Shown: positions 8,689 to 18,194, counted from the stretch's first letter. The stretch: DNA of 64,000 nt from JADJOM01 sp963817435 (GCA_963817435.1 CAWFNY010000001.1:496001-560000); one strand, 5' to 3'. The notes: generated by a model from the letters alone, not told the origin. Numbers and translations: made by a program.

Positions 8689-11514
8689 ATGATGCCGCTC
8701 GGGCCCTTCAGGGTCTCGTACCGTGCCGTGCTCTCGGCCGCAGGTCTGCTCCTGGGCTGCGGACGGACGCCGCCGGCCGTCGTCCCCGATGCGGTGCCTG
8801 CCGACCGCGCTGCCGCCCCCGGAGTTCAGGACCTCGGTGCCGAGCCCAAGCCGGTGATTCCCCCGAAGGAGGCGTTCGCGCGCGGCTGGATGCCCCTCCG
8901 CGCCACCGGCGTCGAGGATTTTCTCCGGGCCCACCCGACGTATGACGGTCGTGGGGTGCTGATCGGCATCCTGGACAGCGGCATCGATCCCTCGATTCCG
9001 GGCCTCGCCACCACCACCACAGGCGAGCGGAAGATTCTCGATCTGCGGGATTTCTCCGGGGAAGGAGTGGTGCCGCTGGATCCGGTCATTCCGGTGGGTG
9101 ACCAGGTCACGATCGGTGGCAAGGTGCTGCAGGGCATCTCACGCGTGCGCGCGCTGGCGGCTGGCGGCGCACTCTACGGCGGGACCATCGCGGAAATTCC
9201 GCTCGGTGAGATGCCCGCGGCCGACCTGAACGGCGACCGTGACGACGCCGACACCCTCCCGGTGCTCGTCGCTCGCGCGAGCGATGGCTGGGTGCTCTTC
9301 GCCGACACCGATGGCGACGGCTCGCTCGCCAACGAGGCGCCCGTGCACGACTACCTGGCCTCGAAGGAGACATTCGCCTGGCACACCGGTTCGCGGGCGC
9401 CCAACCTCGCGCTCGCAGTCAATCTGCGGGAAGAAAAGGGGCAGCCGCGGCTCGATCTCTACTTCGACACCAGCGCGCACGGCTCGCACGTCGCCGGGAT
9501 CGCGGCTGGGCATGATATCTACGGCGTCACCGGTTTCAACGGTGTCGCTCCCGGCGCCTGGATCCTCGGTCTCAAGATCGCGAACAATGCGCAGGGCGGG
9601 ATCTCGACCAGCGGCAGCATGGTCGCGGCCATCGCCTACGCCATCCGCTTCGCGCAGGATCGCCGGCTGCCACTGGTGCTCAACATGAGCTTCGGCGTCG
9701 GCAACGAGGGCGAAGGCATGGCCAGGATCGACCGGATCATCGACTCGGTCCTGGCGGCGCATCCGGACGTGATCATGGCCATCAGCGCCGGCAACGACGG
9801 CCCAGGGCTCTCCACCATGGGCTACCCCGGCTCGGCCAGCCGGGCCCTCACCGTCGGGGCGACGTTTCCTGACGTTTTCATCGGTGCGAGCGGACAGGGC
9901 GGAGATCCGATCGCCTACTTCTCCTCGCGGGGCGGGGAGCTGGCCAAGCCGGACATCGTCACCCCGGGCCTCGCGTTCTCGACAGTGCCTCACTGGAACG
10001 TCGGCGATGAACGGAAGGCCGGCACCAGCATGGCCTCGCCGCATGCCGCCGGTCTCGCGGCGCTCCTGGCGAGCGGACTCGTCCAGGAGAAGCGGCCGGT
10101 GGACGCGCGGCAGGTCCGTCAGGCGCTGATGGTCACGGCCCGCCCGATGGCCGCGGGCACCTATCTGGATGACGGTACCGGACAGCCGGAGGTCGGCGCG
10201 GCGTGGCGCTGGCTCGCCGGCGCCCACGCGCTGCCTGACATCGCGGTGCGTGCGGTTGGCAATGGCGTGACCGCTGCGTTTCGGCATCGGCTGGTCGGAG
10301 TTCGCGGCGATACGGTGCAGGCCTTCCAGTTCGTGCTTCCCGACGGCAGCCCCGAGACCGCGGTCACGCTGCGCTCTTCGGCCGCCTGGCTGCGCGCCCC
10401 TCGTGAGACAAGGCTCCAGGCCGGCACCAACACGGTCACCGTGAGTTATGCCGCCGATTCGATCGCCATGCCCGGCCTCCACTCGGCGGTCGTCACCGGC
10501 TGGACCGCCGACACCCTCGCCGGGCCGGTCTTCCGCCTGGTGAACACGGTTGCGGTCGCCGACACCGGTGAGACCGTCGTCGCCGACCTCGGGCGCCTGC
10601 CCGCAGGCAACGAGGGGCGGGTCTACTTCCAAGCCACGGCTGCTCGCCCCTTCGCGGTCGCATTTGCCACCCACCAGGCCGGCGAGCAGGTGGTGGCCTA
10701 CCTCCATGAGCCGGGTGGCCAGCCATACCGGGAAGAGAACGGCATCGGGGCGGGGTATGGCGAAGAGACGGGGCTCTACGTCGTGGACGGGCGGGATGTC
10801 GTTCCCGGGTTCTATGAGGCCGTGGCGGTGGCGCCCCCGCTCGACGGTGCTTCCGCCGCAATCATCGTCCAGCACAGCCCCGTGACCATCGGTGCCGTAC
10901 GCCAGGCGCGGGATGTTGCCGTGACGCTTGGCAATGTGACAGCCGATCCCGTCACCAGCGTGCCGTTCGTCGTGCTGGTCGGTGCTGAGCGGAGCGTGAC
11001 GATCGCCGCCGCCGGCGGGGTCGCCCGCCATGTGCGGTTCACCCTGCCTGAGTGGGCGGTGCATGCCGCCGTGGACGTGAGCATGGACCGCGCGCAGTGG
11101 CCCATCTTCACCGACTTCGGCGTGACGATGCTCGACGGCGAGGGTCGCCAGCTGGGCAAATCACCGCTCAACTACGCCTTCGGGCGGCTCCATGTGGACC
11201 TGCCGAAGCGCGGTGCCGGGCCCGTCGATGTGGAACTCTTCCCCGGACTCGCCGATACCGCTGCGGCAGAGCGCTGGTCGGTGACCGTGTCCGTCCGCCT
11301 CTACACCGATTCGGCCCGCGTCTCGCGGCTCGTCGGAAGCCGGGTCACCGTGGCGCCACGGAGTTCCTCCACCATCCATATTCCGATGGAGCCGCCGGCC
11401 TTGCCGATAGGTGAGGGGTTCGTGCCCCTCGGAATCGTCGTCGTGCCGGAGCAGGATCGCACCTGGACCCGAGAGGTGCCGCTCCCGGCACCTGCCACCG
11501 CGAGTACTCAATGA
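8689..11514 (+). CDS. TPPII-like subtilisin-family (S8) lipoprotein protease
   Basis: Exported serine peptidase of 941 residues. The N-terminus has a signal peptide with lipobox LLGC (Cys24), predicting a membrane-anchored lipoprotein. The catalytic triad is Asp96 (LIGILDSGID), His264 (AHGSHVAG) and Ser447 (GTSMASPHAAG), with oxyanion Asn369 (AGND). The long Asp-His insertion and the YDGRGVLIGILDSGIDP context resemble tripeptidyl-peptidase II. A long beta-rich C-terminal region follows. ATG 8689 was chosen because it places the lipobox at a normal distance. The stop overlaps the atuA start (ATGA), so a protease is translationally tied to an acyl-CoA pathway gene. Confidence 0.88.
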   Translation: MMPLGPFRVSYRAVLSAAGLLLGCGRTPPAVVPDAVPADRAAAPGVQDLGAEPKPVIPPKEAFARGWMPLRATGVEDFLRAHPTYDGRGVLIGILDSGIDPSIPGLATTTTGERKILDLRDFSGEGVVPLDPVIPVGDQVTIGGKVLQGISRVRALAAGGALYGGTIAEIPLGEMPAADLNGDRDDADTLPVLVARASDGWVLFADTDGDGSLANEAPVHDYLASKETFAWHTGSRAPNLALAVNLREEKGQPRLDLYFDTSAHGSHVAGIAAGHDIYGVTGFNGVAPGAWILGLKIANNAQGGISTSGSMVAAIAYAIRFAQDRRLPLVLNMSFGVGNEGEGMARIDRIIDSVLAAHPDVIMAISAGNDGPGLSTMGYPGSASRALTVGATFPDVFIGASGQGGDPIAYFSSRGGELAKPDIVTPGLAFSTVPHWNVGDERKAGTSMASPHAAGLAALLASGLVQEKRPVDARQVRQALMVTARPMAAGTYLDDGTGQPEVGAAWRWLAGAHALPDIAVRAVGNGVTAAFRHRLVGVRGDTVQAFQFVLPDGSPETAVTLRSSAAWLRAPRETRLQAGTNTVTVSYAADSIAMPGLHSAVVTGWTADTLAGPVFRLVNTVAVADTGETVVADLGRLPAGNEGRVYFQATAARPFAVAFATHQAGEQVVAYLHEPGGQPYREENGIGAGYGEETGLYVVDGRDVVPGFYEAVAVAPPLDGASAAIIVQHSPVTIGAVRQARDVAVTLGNVTADPVTSVPFVVLVGAERSVTIAAAGGVARHVRFTLPEWAVHAAVDVSMDRAQWPIFTDFGVTMLDGEGRQLGKSPLNYAFGRLHVDLPKRGAGPVDVELFPGLADTAAAERWSVTVSVRLYTDSARVSRLVGSRVTVAPRSSSTIHIPMEPPALPIGEGFVPLGIVVVPEQDRTWTREVPLPAPATASTQ

Positions 11515-12887
11515 CCGCCAAGACCGTCCGCGTCGCCGCCGGCCAGGGATTCTGGGGCGACTGGCTCGAAGCCCCGGTGCGCCAGGTGAAGGGTGGCCCC
11601 ATCGACTATCTCATGATGGATTACCTCGCCGAGGTGACCATGTCCATCATGCAGAAGCAGAAGTCGCGGGACCCGCGCTACGGCTATGCGCGCGACTTCG
11701 TGCCGCTCATGGAGCGCATCCTGCCTGACATCGCCGCGAAGGGCATCAAGGTGACCAGCAACGCCGGCGGCGTGAATCCCCGCGCCTGTGCCGAGGCGGT
11801 CCGCGAGGTCGCCAGGAAGCTGGGCCTGTCGGACAGGGTGAAGATCGCCCTGGTGAGCGGCGACGACATCCTGCCGAGACTCGACGAGCTGCTGGCCAAG
11901 GGGCATGCGCTGCGCGACCTCGACACCGGCCGCCCGCTCACCGACGTGCGGGACAAGGTCCTCTCCGCGAACGCCTATCTCGGCATGGCGCCGATGGTCG
12001 AGGCGCTGCGGCGGGGCGCCCAGGTGGTCATCACCGGCCGGGTGACCGACACCGGGCTCACGCTCGGTCCCCTCTTCCACGAGTTTGGCTGGGATGTGAA
12101 CGACTGGGACAAGGTCGCGGCGGGCACCGTGGCGGGACACATCATCGAGTGCGGCGCCCAGTCGAGCGGTGGCAACCTGCTCAAGGGATGGCGCAAGGTG
12201 AAGGGCCTCGAGAACCCGGGCTTCCCGATCGCCGAGGCAAGCGCCGACGGAAGCTTCGTCGTGACCAAGCACCCGAACACCGGCGGCGTCGTGAACGTGG
12301 CAAGCGTCACGGAGCAGCTGGTCTACGAGATGGGAGATCCGCACACCTACATCACCCCGGATGGCGTCGCCGACTTCACCTCGATCCAGCTCAAGCAGGC
12401 CGGCAAGGACCGCGTCAGGGTGAGCGGCATCCGCGGCCGCGAGAAGACCGACAAGCTCAAGGTGTCGATCGCCTATTTCTACGGCTACAAGGCGGTCGGC
12501 ACCCTGGTGTACAGCTGGCCCGAGGCGTACGACAAGGCGAAGGCGGCCGATCGGATCCTCCGGGCCCGCCTCAAGGATCTCGGCCTCCAGTTCGAGCAGA
12601 TCCTGACGGAGTTCGTGGGCGTTGATTCCACCCATGGGCCGCTGGCGGGTCCGGCGGATCCGGAGGCGCCGGAGGTGCAGCTTCGCATCGGAGTTCGCTC
12701 CAGGGACAAGGCGGCCGTCGAGCGCTTCACGCGCGAGATCGCACCGCTGGTGCTGACCGGACCGCCGAGCGTGACCGGATTCGCCGGTGGGCGTCCCGAG
12801 GTGCAGGAAGTCGTGGCCTACTGGCCGGCGCTGATCGACCGGACAGAGATCGAGCCGTTCGTGCAGGTGGAGGTTCTCGATGCCTGA
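11511..12887 (+). CDS. atuA: AtuA-family (DUF1446) acyl-CoA pathway protein
   Basis: Protein of 458 residues matching the acyclic-terpene-utilisation AtuA/DUF1446 family. Recognisable segments are AAGQGFWGDW at the N-terminus, the conserved SNAGGVNPRACAEAV near residue 83, and VITGRVTDTGLTLGPL near residue 172. In Pseudomonas AtuA is a larger protein with an additional C-terminal domain; here that domain is a separate gene starting 8 bp before this stop. AtuA is required for citronellol/geraniol catabolism but its reaction is not established. It overlaps the upstream protease gene by 4 bp. Confidence 0.85.
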   Translation: MTAKTVRVAAGQGFWGDWLEAPVRQVKGGPIDYLMMDYLAEVTMSIMQKQKSRDPRYGYARDFVPLMERILPDIAAKGIKVTSNAGGVNPRACAEAVREVARKLGLSDRVKIALVSGDDILPRLDELLAKGHALRDLDTGRPLTDVRDKVLSANAYLGMAPMVEALRRGAQVVITGRVTDTGLTLGPLFHEFGWDVNDWDKVAAGTVAGHIIECGAQSSGGNLLKGWRKVKGLENPGFPIAEASADGSFVVTKHPNTGGVVNVASVTEQLVYEMGDPHTYITPDGVADFTSIQLKQAGKDRVRVSGIRGREKTDKLKVSIAYFYGYKAVGTLVYSWPEAYDKAKAADRILRARLKDLGLQFEQILTEFVGVDSTHGPLAGPADPEAPEVQLRIGVRSRDKAAVERFTREIAPLVLTGPPSVTGFAGGRPEVQEVVAYWPALIDRTEIEPFVQVEVLDA

Positions 12888-13266
12888 GACACGCAAATCC
12901 CGCCGCGTCGTGGCGGCGAAGCGCCCGGTTCAGCTCCGGTACCTCGCCCACGCGCGTTCGGGGGACAAGGGCGACACCGCGAATGTCGGGCTCGTGGCGC
13001 TGGAGCCGGAGTACTACCCGCTCCTCGTCAAGGAAGTCACGCTCGCACGGGTCAAACGCCACTTCAGGGGAATGGTCAAAGGCGTCGAGCGATTCGAGCT
13101 CCCCAACCTGAAGGCGCTGAACTTCCTGCTGCACGGCGCCCTCGACGGCGGCGGCACCATCTCGCTCAAGACCGATGCGCAGGGAAAGGTCTATTCCACC
13201 GCCCTGCTGCGGATGGAGATTCCCGTGCCGGTCGCCCTCGCCCGGCGGGTCGCGCCGAAGACCTGA
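12880..13266 (+). CDS. AtuA-like C-terminal (ferredoxin-fold) domain protein
   Basis: Small protein of 128 residues corresponding to the C-terminal domain of longer AtuA proteins. The signature is LAHARSGDKGDTANVGLVAL near residues 21-40, followed by NLKALNFLLHGALDGGG. The gene overlaps the AtuA main-domain gene by 8 bp, so the two chains are probably made together and assemble. A basic N-terminal tail (KSRRVVAAKR) precedes the domain. Confidence 0.82.
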   Translation: MPETRKSRRVVAAKRPVQLRYLAHARSGDKGDTANVGLVALEPEYYPLLVKEVTLARVKRHFRGMVKGVERFELPNLKALNFLLHGALDGGGTISLKTDAQGKVYSTALLRMEIPVPVALARRVAPKT

Positions 13267-13267
13267 G

Positions 13268-14020
13268 ATGACTCTCCTCACCGCGCTCGACGGGGGTGTG
13301 CTCACGCTCACCCTGAACCGCCCCGAGAAGCGCAACGCCCTCGACGCGGCGCTGATCGACGCGCTGCATGCGGCGCTCGATCGCGCCGATCTCGATGCCG
13401 AGGTGCGGGTGGTCGTACTGCGCGGCGCGGGCAAGGATTTCTGCGCCGGGGCCGACCTCGAGGAGCTCCTCGATTCCGCGCTGCGCACGATGGAAGACAA
13501 CGAGCGCTCGGCGCTCCGCCTGGGGCGGCTCTTCCTCCGGATCCGCGAGCTGCCCAAGCCGGTGGTCGCCGTGGTGCAGGGGCGTGCCCTCGCCGGCGGC
13601 GCCGGGCTCGCCACCGGATGCGATCTGGTGCTCGCCAGCGAGCGCGCCCAGTTCGGCTATCCCGAGATCCAGCGAGGCTTTGTCCCCGCGATGGTGATGA
13701 CGATGCTCCGCCGCCTGGTCGGGGAACGCCGGGCATTCGATCTCGTCGCGACCGGCCGGGTGCTCGCCGCAGCCGAAGCCCTGGAGCTGGGGCTGGTCTC
13801 CCGCGTCCTCCCGGAGGCGGGCTTCGAGTCAGCCTCAGGTGCAGTGATCGCCGGGCTTGCCAGGAGCAGCGCCTCGGCGCTCGCCCTGACCAAGCGGCTG
13901 CTGTACGAGCTCGATGGCCAGACCTTCAGCGACGGCATCGCGCTCGGGGCACGAGTGAACGCGCTCGCCCGCGCCCATCCCGATTTCCGGACTGCCATCT
14001 CCGCCTTCCTGAAAAAGTGA
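13268..14020 (+). CDS. Enoyl-CoA hydratase/isomerase family protein
   Basis: Crotonase-fold protein of 250 residues. It starts MTLLTALDGGVLTLTLNRPEK, with the oxyanion-hole segment GKDFCAGADL near residue 57 and the second oxyanion loop GRALAGGAGLATGCD near residue 105. The first catalytic Glu of rat enoyl-CoA hydratase (in GGCEL) is Gly here. The second is kept in FGYPEIQRGFVP. This pattern is common in methylglutaconyl-CoA-hydratase-like and AtuE/LiuC-like members. The ATG is 2 bp after the previous stop. Context suggests a role in branched acyl-CoA or terpenoid-acid degradation. Confidence 0.87.
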   Translation: MTLLTALDGGVLTLTLNRPEKRNALDAALIDALHAALDRADLDAEVRVVVLRGAGKDFCAGADLEELLDSALRTMEDNERSALRLGRLFLRIRELPKPVVAVVQGRALAGGAGLATGCDLVLASERAQFGYPEIQRGFVPAMVMTMLRRLVGERRAFDLVATGRVLAAAEALELGLVSRVLPEAGFESASGAVIAGLARSSASALALTKRLLYELDGQTFSDGIALGARVNALARAHPDFRTAISAFLKK

Positions 14021-14166
14021 GACGGCTCAAACTCTTCTTGGCCATCCTCGGCTTTCTCCTCGCGGCGGCCGGCATCGGCCTCGACCGCCAGCCGCTCGTG
14101 TGGGCTGCGATGGCGGTCCTGGCGGCGGCCCTCGCGCTGCGCCTCTGGCTCCGCCGAACGCCCTGA
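14017..14166 (+). CDS. Small two-helix membrane protein
   Basis: Predicted 49-residue protein read from a GTG that overlaps the hydratase stop (GTGA). It begins MRRLKLFLAILGFLLAAAG, has two hydrophobic stretches (about 5-19 and 27-43) separated by GLDRQP, and ends with RLWLRRTP. Positive charges at both ends fit a hairpin with both termini in the cytoplasm. No family recognised. Support is the coupled start and the clean hydrophobic pattern. Confidence 0.5.
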   Translation: MRRLKLFLAILGFLLAAAGIGLDRQPLVWAAMAVLAAALALRLWLRRTP

Positions 14167-14266
14167 ACTGCGCCGGGCTGCGCGGTGCGGCTCGCGCGAT
14201 GTTTCCCGCGCCTTCTCCCGTCGTTCCGTACCACGCCATTCGTGAGACTCCCGGTACCTTCGCCGG

Positions 14267-15658
14267 GTGACCCCACTCGCTGATCGCATCGCCGAGGCCC
14301 GTCGCCTCCTCCACGGCCACTACGGCTTTCAGGACTTCCGCCCCCTGCAGCGGCGAGTCGTCCAGTCGGTGCTCGCCGGCCGCGACGTGCTCGCGGTGCT
14401 GCCGACGGGGGGCGGCAAGTCCATCTGCTTCCAGGTCCCTGGGCTCGTGCTTGGCGGCCTGACTGTCGTCATCTCCCCGCTGCTGGCGCTGATGCAGGAT
14501 CAGGTTGCCGCGTTGCAGCACCGCGGCATTGCGGCCGACACGCTCAACTCGCTCAAGTCACCGGCGGATCAGGAGGCGACGCTCGCTCGCGTGGCCGACG
14601 GCTCGATGCGTCTGCTCTACGTTTCTCCCGAGCGGGCGCCGCGGCTGGCCCTGGACCTTGCCCGCCTCAGACAGCGCGCTTCGCTCCTCGCCATCGATGA
14701 GGCTCACTGCATCAGCGAGTGGGGGCATGACTTCCGGCCCGGGTACAGGCAGCTCGCGATCTTCCGCGAGGAGTTGCATCGCCCCCCCACGGTCGCGCTG
14801 ACAGGCAGCGCCACGCCGGAGGTCCGCACCGACATCGCCCGTTCGCTCAGCTACACGAAGCACGATCTCCACCTCGGTTCGTTCGATCGGCCCAATCTGC
14901 GCTTCGAAGTGCAGCGGATTCGGGGTAGTGCCGAGCGATTGCCTCGGCTGCGCGCGATGCTGGCGCCGCGGCCGGGACTCGCCATCGTCTACGTCCCGAC
15001 GCGCAACAGCGCCGATGCGGTGGCACAGGCGCTCTGGTTTGCCGGACACCGGTCCGCGTCCTACCATGCCGGACTCACGCGGGAGCGCCGTGCGGAGGTG
15101 CTGGCGCGCTTCACCGCGGAAGAGCTCGATGTCGTCGTGGCGACTTCCGCATTCGGGATGGGGATCGACGCGCCGCGGGTGCGGCTGGTGGTGCACTGGG
15201 GAATGCCCCCCACGCCTGAGGCGTACTATCAGGAGGCCGGTCGCGCCGGGCGCGACGGGCAACCGGGGCGGTGTGTGCTCTTCCATCATGTCGCGGACGC
15301 CGAAATCCATCGCCGCCAGCTCGAGGTGACCTTTCCTGCCCGGAAGGTGCTCGAGGAGCTGTGGGCCGATCCAAGCCGGCGGGCGCGGCACGCTGCAGGA
15401 GTGGTCGCCTCTGCCGACCGCCTCGCGGCCGAGCTCTGCCCTGAGCGGGGAGCGGTGGATTGGGATCGCGTGACGCGGCGTCGCGCGGCGGCCGCGGAAC
15501 GGCTGCAGGTGGTCGAGCGCTACGCCGCGATGGCGCGCTGCCGGCGACAGGCGCTGCTCGCCTACTTCGGTGAAGAGGCCCGGCCCTGCGGCAACTGCGA
15601 CGTCTGCTCGGGGGCGCAGGCTCCGCTGCGGCGCATCGTTGCCGCGTTCCGCCGGTAG
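14267..15658 (+). CDS. recQ: RecQ-family ATP-dependent DNA helicase
   Basis: Superfamily 2 helicase of 463 residues. It has the RecQ motif 0 (FRPLQ, residues 24-28), Walker A TGGGKS (Lys51), DEAH box (144-147), SATPEV-type motif III, and motif VI with QEAGRAGRDGQ. The C-terminal zinc-binding region is present as a shortened RCRRQALLAYFGEEARPCGNC-type cluster. The HRDC domain and much of the winged helix of E. coli RecQ (about 610 residues) are absent, giving a short RecQ. It acts in recombination repair. The GTG start is preceded by a 100-bp gap, so it probably has its own promoter. Confidence 0.9.
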   Translation: MTPLADRIAEARRLLHGHYGFQDFRPLQRRVVQSVLAGRDVLAVLPTGGGKSICFQVPGLVLGGLTVVISPLLALMQDQVAALQHRGIAADTLNSLKSPADQEATLARVADGSMRLLYVSPERAPRLALDLARLRQRASLLAIDEAHCISEWGHDFRPGYRQLAIFREELHRPPTVALTGSATPEVRTDIARSLSYTKHDLHLGSFDRPNLRFEVQRIRGSAERLPRLRAMLAPRPGLAIVYVPTRNSADAVAQALWFAGHRSASYHAGLTRERRAEVLARFTAEELDVVVATSAFGMGIDAPRVRLVVHWGMPPTPEAYYQEAGRAGRDGQPGRCVLFHHVADAEIHRRQLEVTFPARKVLEELWADPSRRARHAAGVVASADRLAAELCPERGAVDWDRVTRRRAAAAERLQVVERYAAMARCRRQALLAYFGEEARPCGNCDVCSGAQAPLRRIVAAFRR

Positions 15659-15682
15659 CCGGTCTCTGGCGCGCCGGCTGCC

Positions 15683-16864
15683 CTAATTCACCAGCGCGAT
15701 CCGGTACACCCGGCCCGAGGCCATCACGGCGTAGACCTCTCCGTCTGCGTCTTCGCCGAATGAGACGATGTTGTCATTGGTGAGCGGCGGGGAGAGCGGA
15801 GTGTACGCAGGCACCGGTGTGCCGGCGACGATGCGGACGCTGCGGATGAAGCCAGTGCAGTAGTCGCCGTAGAGATAGGTGCCCCGGAGGTCCGGATACT
15901 TCTTGCCACGATAGACGTAGCCTCCGCTGACGGCGCAGGACGGGCCATGCGGATACTCGATGACGGGAGCCACCAGGCCCGCGGTGACGCATCCGACGGC
16001 TGGTGAGAAGCAGTGGTTTCCTTCGACAAACGGCCAGCCGAAGTTGTTCCCGCCCACGACCGGGTTCGGCAGGTAGTCGATCTCCTCCCAGAGATCTTCC
16101 CCCACATCGCCGATCCACAGCTCGCCGGTCGTCCGGTCGAAGCTCCAGCGCCACGGATTGCGGAGCCCGAGCTGCCAGATCTCTCCCCGCCAGCCCGGCC
16201 GGCCCACGTAGGGGTTGTCGGCCGGAATCGTGTAAGGTGCCGCCCCGTCCACATCGAGGCGCAGGATCTTGCCGAGCAGCGAGGCGCTGTCCTGCGCCGT
16301 GAATAGCACCGAGTCGGTCGGGCTGCCGTCGCCCAGGCCGAGGTACAGTTTTCCGTCAGGACCGAAGGTGATCAGTCCGCCATACAGCACGCTCTCCGAA
16401 TCCTGGGTCTGGCTCAGGATCGTGGTGCGGCTCGAGGGGATGGCGTGATCGAAGCTCGCATCGGCCTGGAACTCCGCCAGCTGGCTGTCGCCGTTGAGGT
16501 CGGCGTAATAGACGAACAGACGCCGGTTGGTCGCGTAATTGGGGTGGAAGGCGATGCTGTAGACGCCATACTCGCCGGTGGAGGGATTCGTGAGGCTGGT
16601 GAGATTGAGGAAGGCCGAGTCCTGGCGCACCCCATTCTTGCGCAGGAGAATCCGGCCGCCCCGCTCCACGATCATCAGCCGTGACGGATCGCCTGGCGGG
16701 CTCGCCACGAAGACCGAGAAATCGAACCCGCTATCGACCGGTACCAGCGCCAGCGCACTGATCGGGGAGAGAGGCGCGGTCGAATCGCCGCAGGCGGCAA
16801 GGAGGACGGCGATACCGGCGAGACCAAGTCGTCGAGCCGCCGGACTCCCGAACAGGTCTGTCAT
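15683..16864 (-). CDS. PQQ-dependent sugar dehydrogenase-like lipoprotein
   Basis: Secreted six-bladed beta-propeller of 393 residues resembling soluble PQQ glucose/aldose dehydrogenases. The signal peptide ends in lipobox LLAAC (Cys25), so it is probably a lipoprotein. Family landmarks are MIVERGGRILL, YSIAFHPNYATNRRLFVYY, GLGDGSPTD, GLRNPWRWSFDRTTGELWIGDVG and a late GGYVYRGKKYPDLRGTYLYGDY. It is transcribed away from the acyl-CoA dehydrogenase gene. The specific sugar or polyol cannot be inferred. Confidence 0.88.
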   Translation of the reverse strand: MTDLFGSPAARRLGLAGIAVLLAACGDSTAPLSPISALALVPVDSGFDFSVFVASPPGDPSRLMIVERGGRILLRKNGVRQDSAFLNLTSLTNPSTGEYGVYSIAFHPNYATNRRLFVYYADLNGDSQLAEFQADASFDHAIPSSRTTILSQTQDSESVLYGGLITFGPDGKLYLGLGDGSPTDSVLFTAQDSASLLGKILRLDVDGAAPYTIPADNPYVGRPGWRGEIWQLGLRNPWRWSFDRTTGELWIGDVGEDLWEEIDYLPNPVVGGNNFGWPFVEGNHCFSPAVGCVTAGLVAPVIEYPHGPSCAVSGGYVYRGKKYPDLRGTYLYGDYCTGFIRSVRIVAGTPVPAYTPLSPPLTNDNIVSFGEDADGEVYAVMASGRVYRIALVN

Positions 16865-16909
16865 GGCGAATGTCCCGGGTGCGCTGAAAGGTGCATAAAG
16901 ATAAACGGG

Positions 16910-16937
16910 GTGACGGCCGAAACCGGCCGGTTATATT
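16910..16937 (+). promoter_or_regulatory. Predicted promoter of acyl-CoA dehydrogenase gene
   Basis: GTGACG (16910-16915), a 16-bp spacer and TATATT (16932-16937) give a sigma-70-like promoter. Transcription would start about 30 bp before the ATG at 16977. It lies in the divergent region shared with the minus-strand sugar dehydrogenase gene. Confidence 0.4.
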
Positions 16938-16976
16938 CTCGGCCACGCTTCACAACCCCTCGATCGAGCCTTGACC

Positions 16977-18194
16977 ATGGATCTCTCGCTCTACTTCTCC
17001 GAGCAGCATCTTCAGGTCCGCGACATGGTGCGTGAGTTTGCCCGGACCGAGGTCGCTCCGGTTGCCCGCGAACTCGACCGGACCTCCGCCTTCCCCTGGG
17101 AGAACATCCGCAAGATGGGGGAACTCGGCCTCCTGGGCGTGCCGTGGCCGGAGGAACTCGGTGGCGCGGGCATGGACCAGCTTTCCTACTATATCACCAT
17201 CCACGAACTGGCCAAGACCGACGCCAGCCACGCGCTCACCATCAGCGCACACACCAACCTCGGCACCTCGCCGATCGTGGACTTCGGAACCGCCGAGCAG
17301 AAGCAGCGGTATGTTCCGCTGCTTGCCTCCGGCAAGGTGCTCGGCGGCTTCGGCCTGACGGAACCAGGGGCAGGCAGCGATGCGGGGGGCACAGCCACGA
17401 CCGCCGTCGACAAGGGCGATCACTACCTCCTCAATGGTGCCAAGATCTTCATCACCCACGCCGGGGTCGGCGAGATCTTCGTGGCCACCGCCCGGACCGA
17501 GCCCGGGAAGGGGAACAAGGGGATCACGAGCTTCATCCTGACCAAGGAGACCTGTGACCTCGAGGCCTGCCGTGCAGTCGGGGTCGGCCACGAAGCGAGC
17601 CTGCCGCGGATCAAGGGATTCCGCGCGGGCAAGAAGGAAGACAAGATGGGATGGCGCGCGAGCGACACCCGGGAACTCATCTTCGAGGACGCGGTCGTGC
17701 CCAAGGAGAACATGCTCGGCGCGCCCGGGCAGGGCTTCATCAATTTCCTCAAGACCCTCGACGGCGGGCGGATCGGAATCGCCGCCCTCTCGCTCGGCAT
17801 TGCGGAAGGTGCCTACGAAGAGGCCCTCCGGTATGCCGGCATCCGCAAGCAGTTCGGCAAGGCGATCGGCAGCTTCCAGGGCGTGCATTTCCAGCTGGCC
17901 GACATGGCCCTCGAGATCGAGGCGGGCACGCATCTGCTCTACCACGCCGCGTGGCTCAAGCAGAATGGCAAGCCGTTCAAGAAGGAAGCCGCCATGGCGA
18001 AGCTCTACTGCTCCGAACTGGCGATGCGGGTCACGACCAAGGCGGTCCAGATCTTCGGCGGATACGGCTACACCACGGAGTACCCGGTGGAGCGGATGAT
18101 GCGGGACGCGAAGGTCTGCGAAATCGGGGAAGGAACCAGCGAAATCCAGCGAATCGTCATCGCCCGCCAGATCCTGGGCGACATCGTCAGCTAA
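16977..18194 (+). CDS. Acyl-CoA dehydrogenase
   Basis: Flavoprotein of 405 residues with the standard N-terminal helical, middle beta and C-terminal helical domains. Landmarks are LTEPGAGSDAGGTAT (FAD/substrate motif near residue 128), QIFGGYGYTTEYPVERMMRD and EIGEGTSEIQRIVIARQ, whose Glu is the expected catalytic base. It resembles short-chain/butyryl- or isovaleryl-type enzymes; the electron acceptor would be ETF. I preferred ATG 16977 over an in-frame TTG two codons upstream. It is monocistronic by spacing and matches the degradative theme of the region. Confidence 0.93.
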   Translation: MDLSLYFSEQHLQVRDMVREFARTEVAPVARELDRTSAFPWENIRKMGELGLLGVPWPEELGGAGMDQLSYYITIHELAKTDASHALTISAHTNLGTSPIVDFGTAEQKQRYVPLLASGKVLGGFGLTEPGAGSDAGGTATTAVDKGDHYLLNGAKIFITHAGVGEIFVATARTEPGKGNKGITSFILTKETCDLEACRAVGVGHEASLPRIKGFRAGKKEDKMGWRASDTRELIFEDAVVPKENMLGAPGQGFINFLKTLDGGRIGIAALSLGIAEGAYEEALRYAGIRKQFGKAIGSFQGVHFQLADMALEIEAGTHLLYHAAWLKQNGKPFKKEAAMAKLYCSELAMRVTTKAVQIFGGYGYTTEYPVERMMRDAKVCEIGEGTSEIQRIVIARQILGDIVS

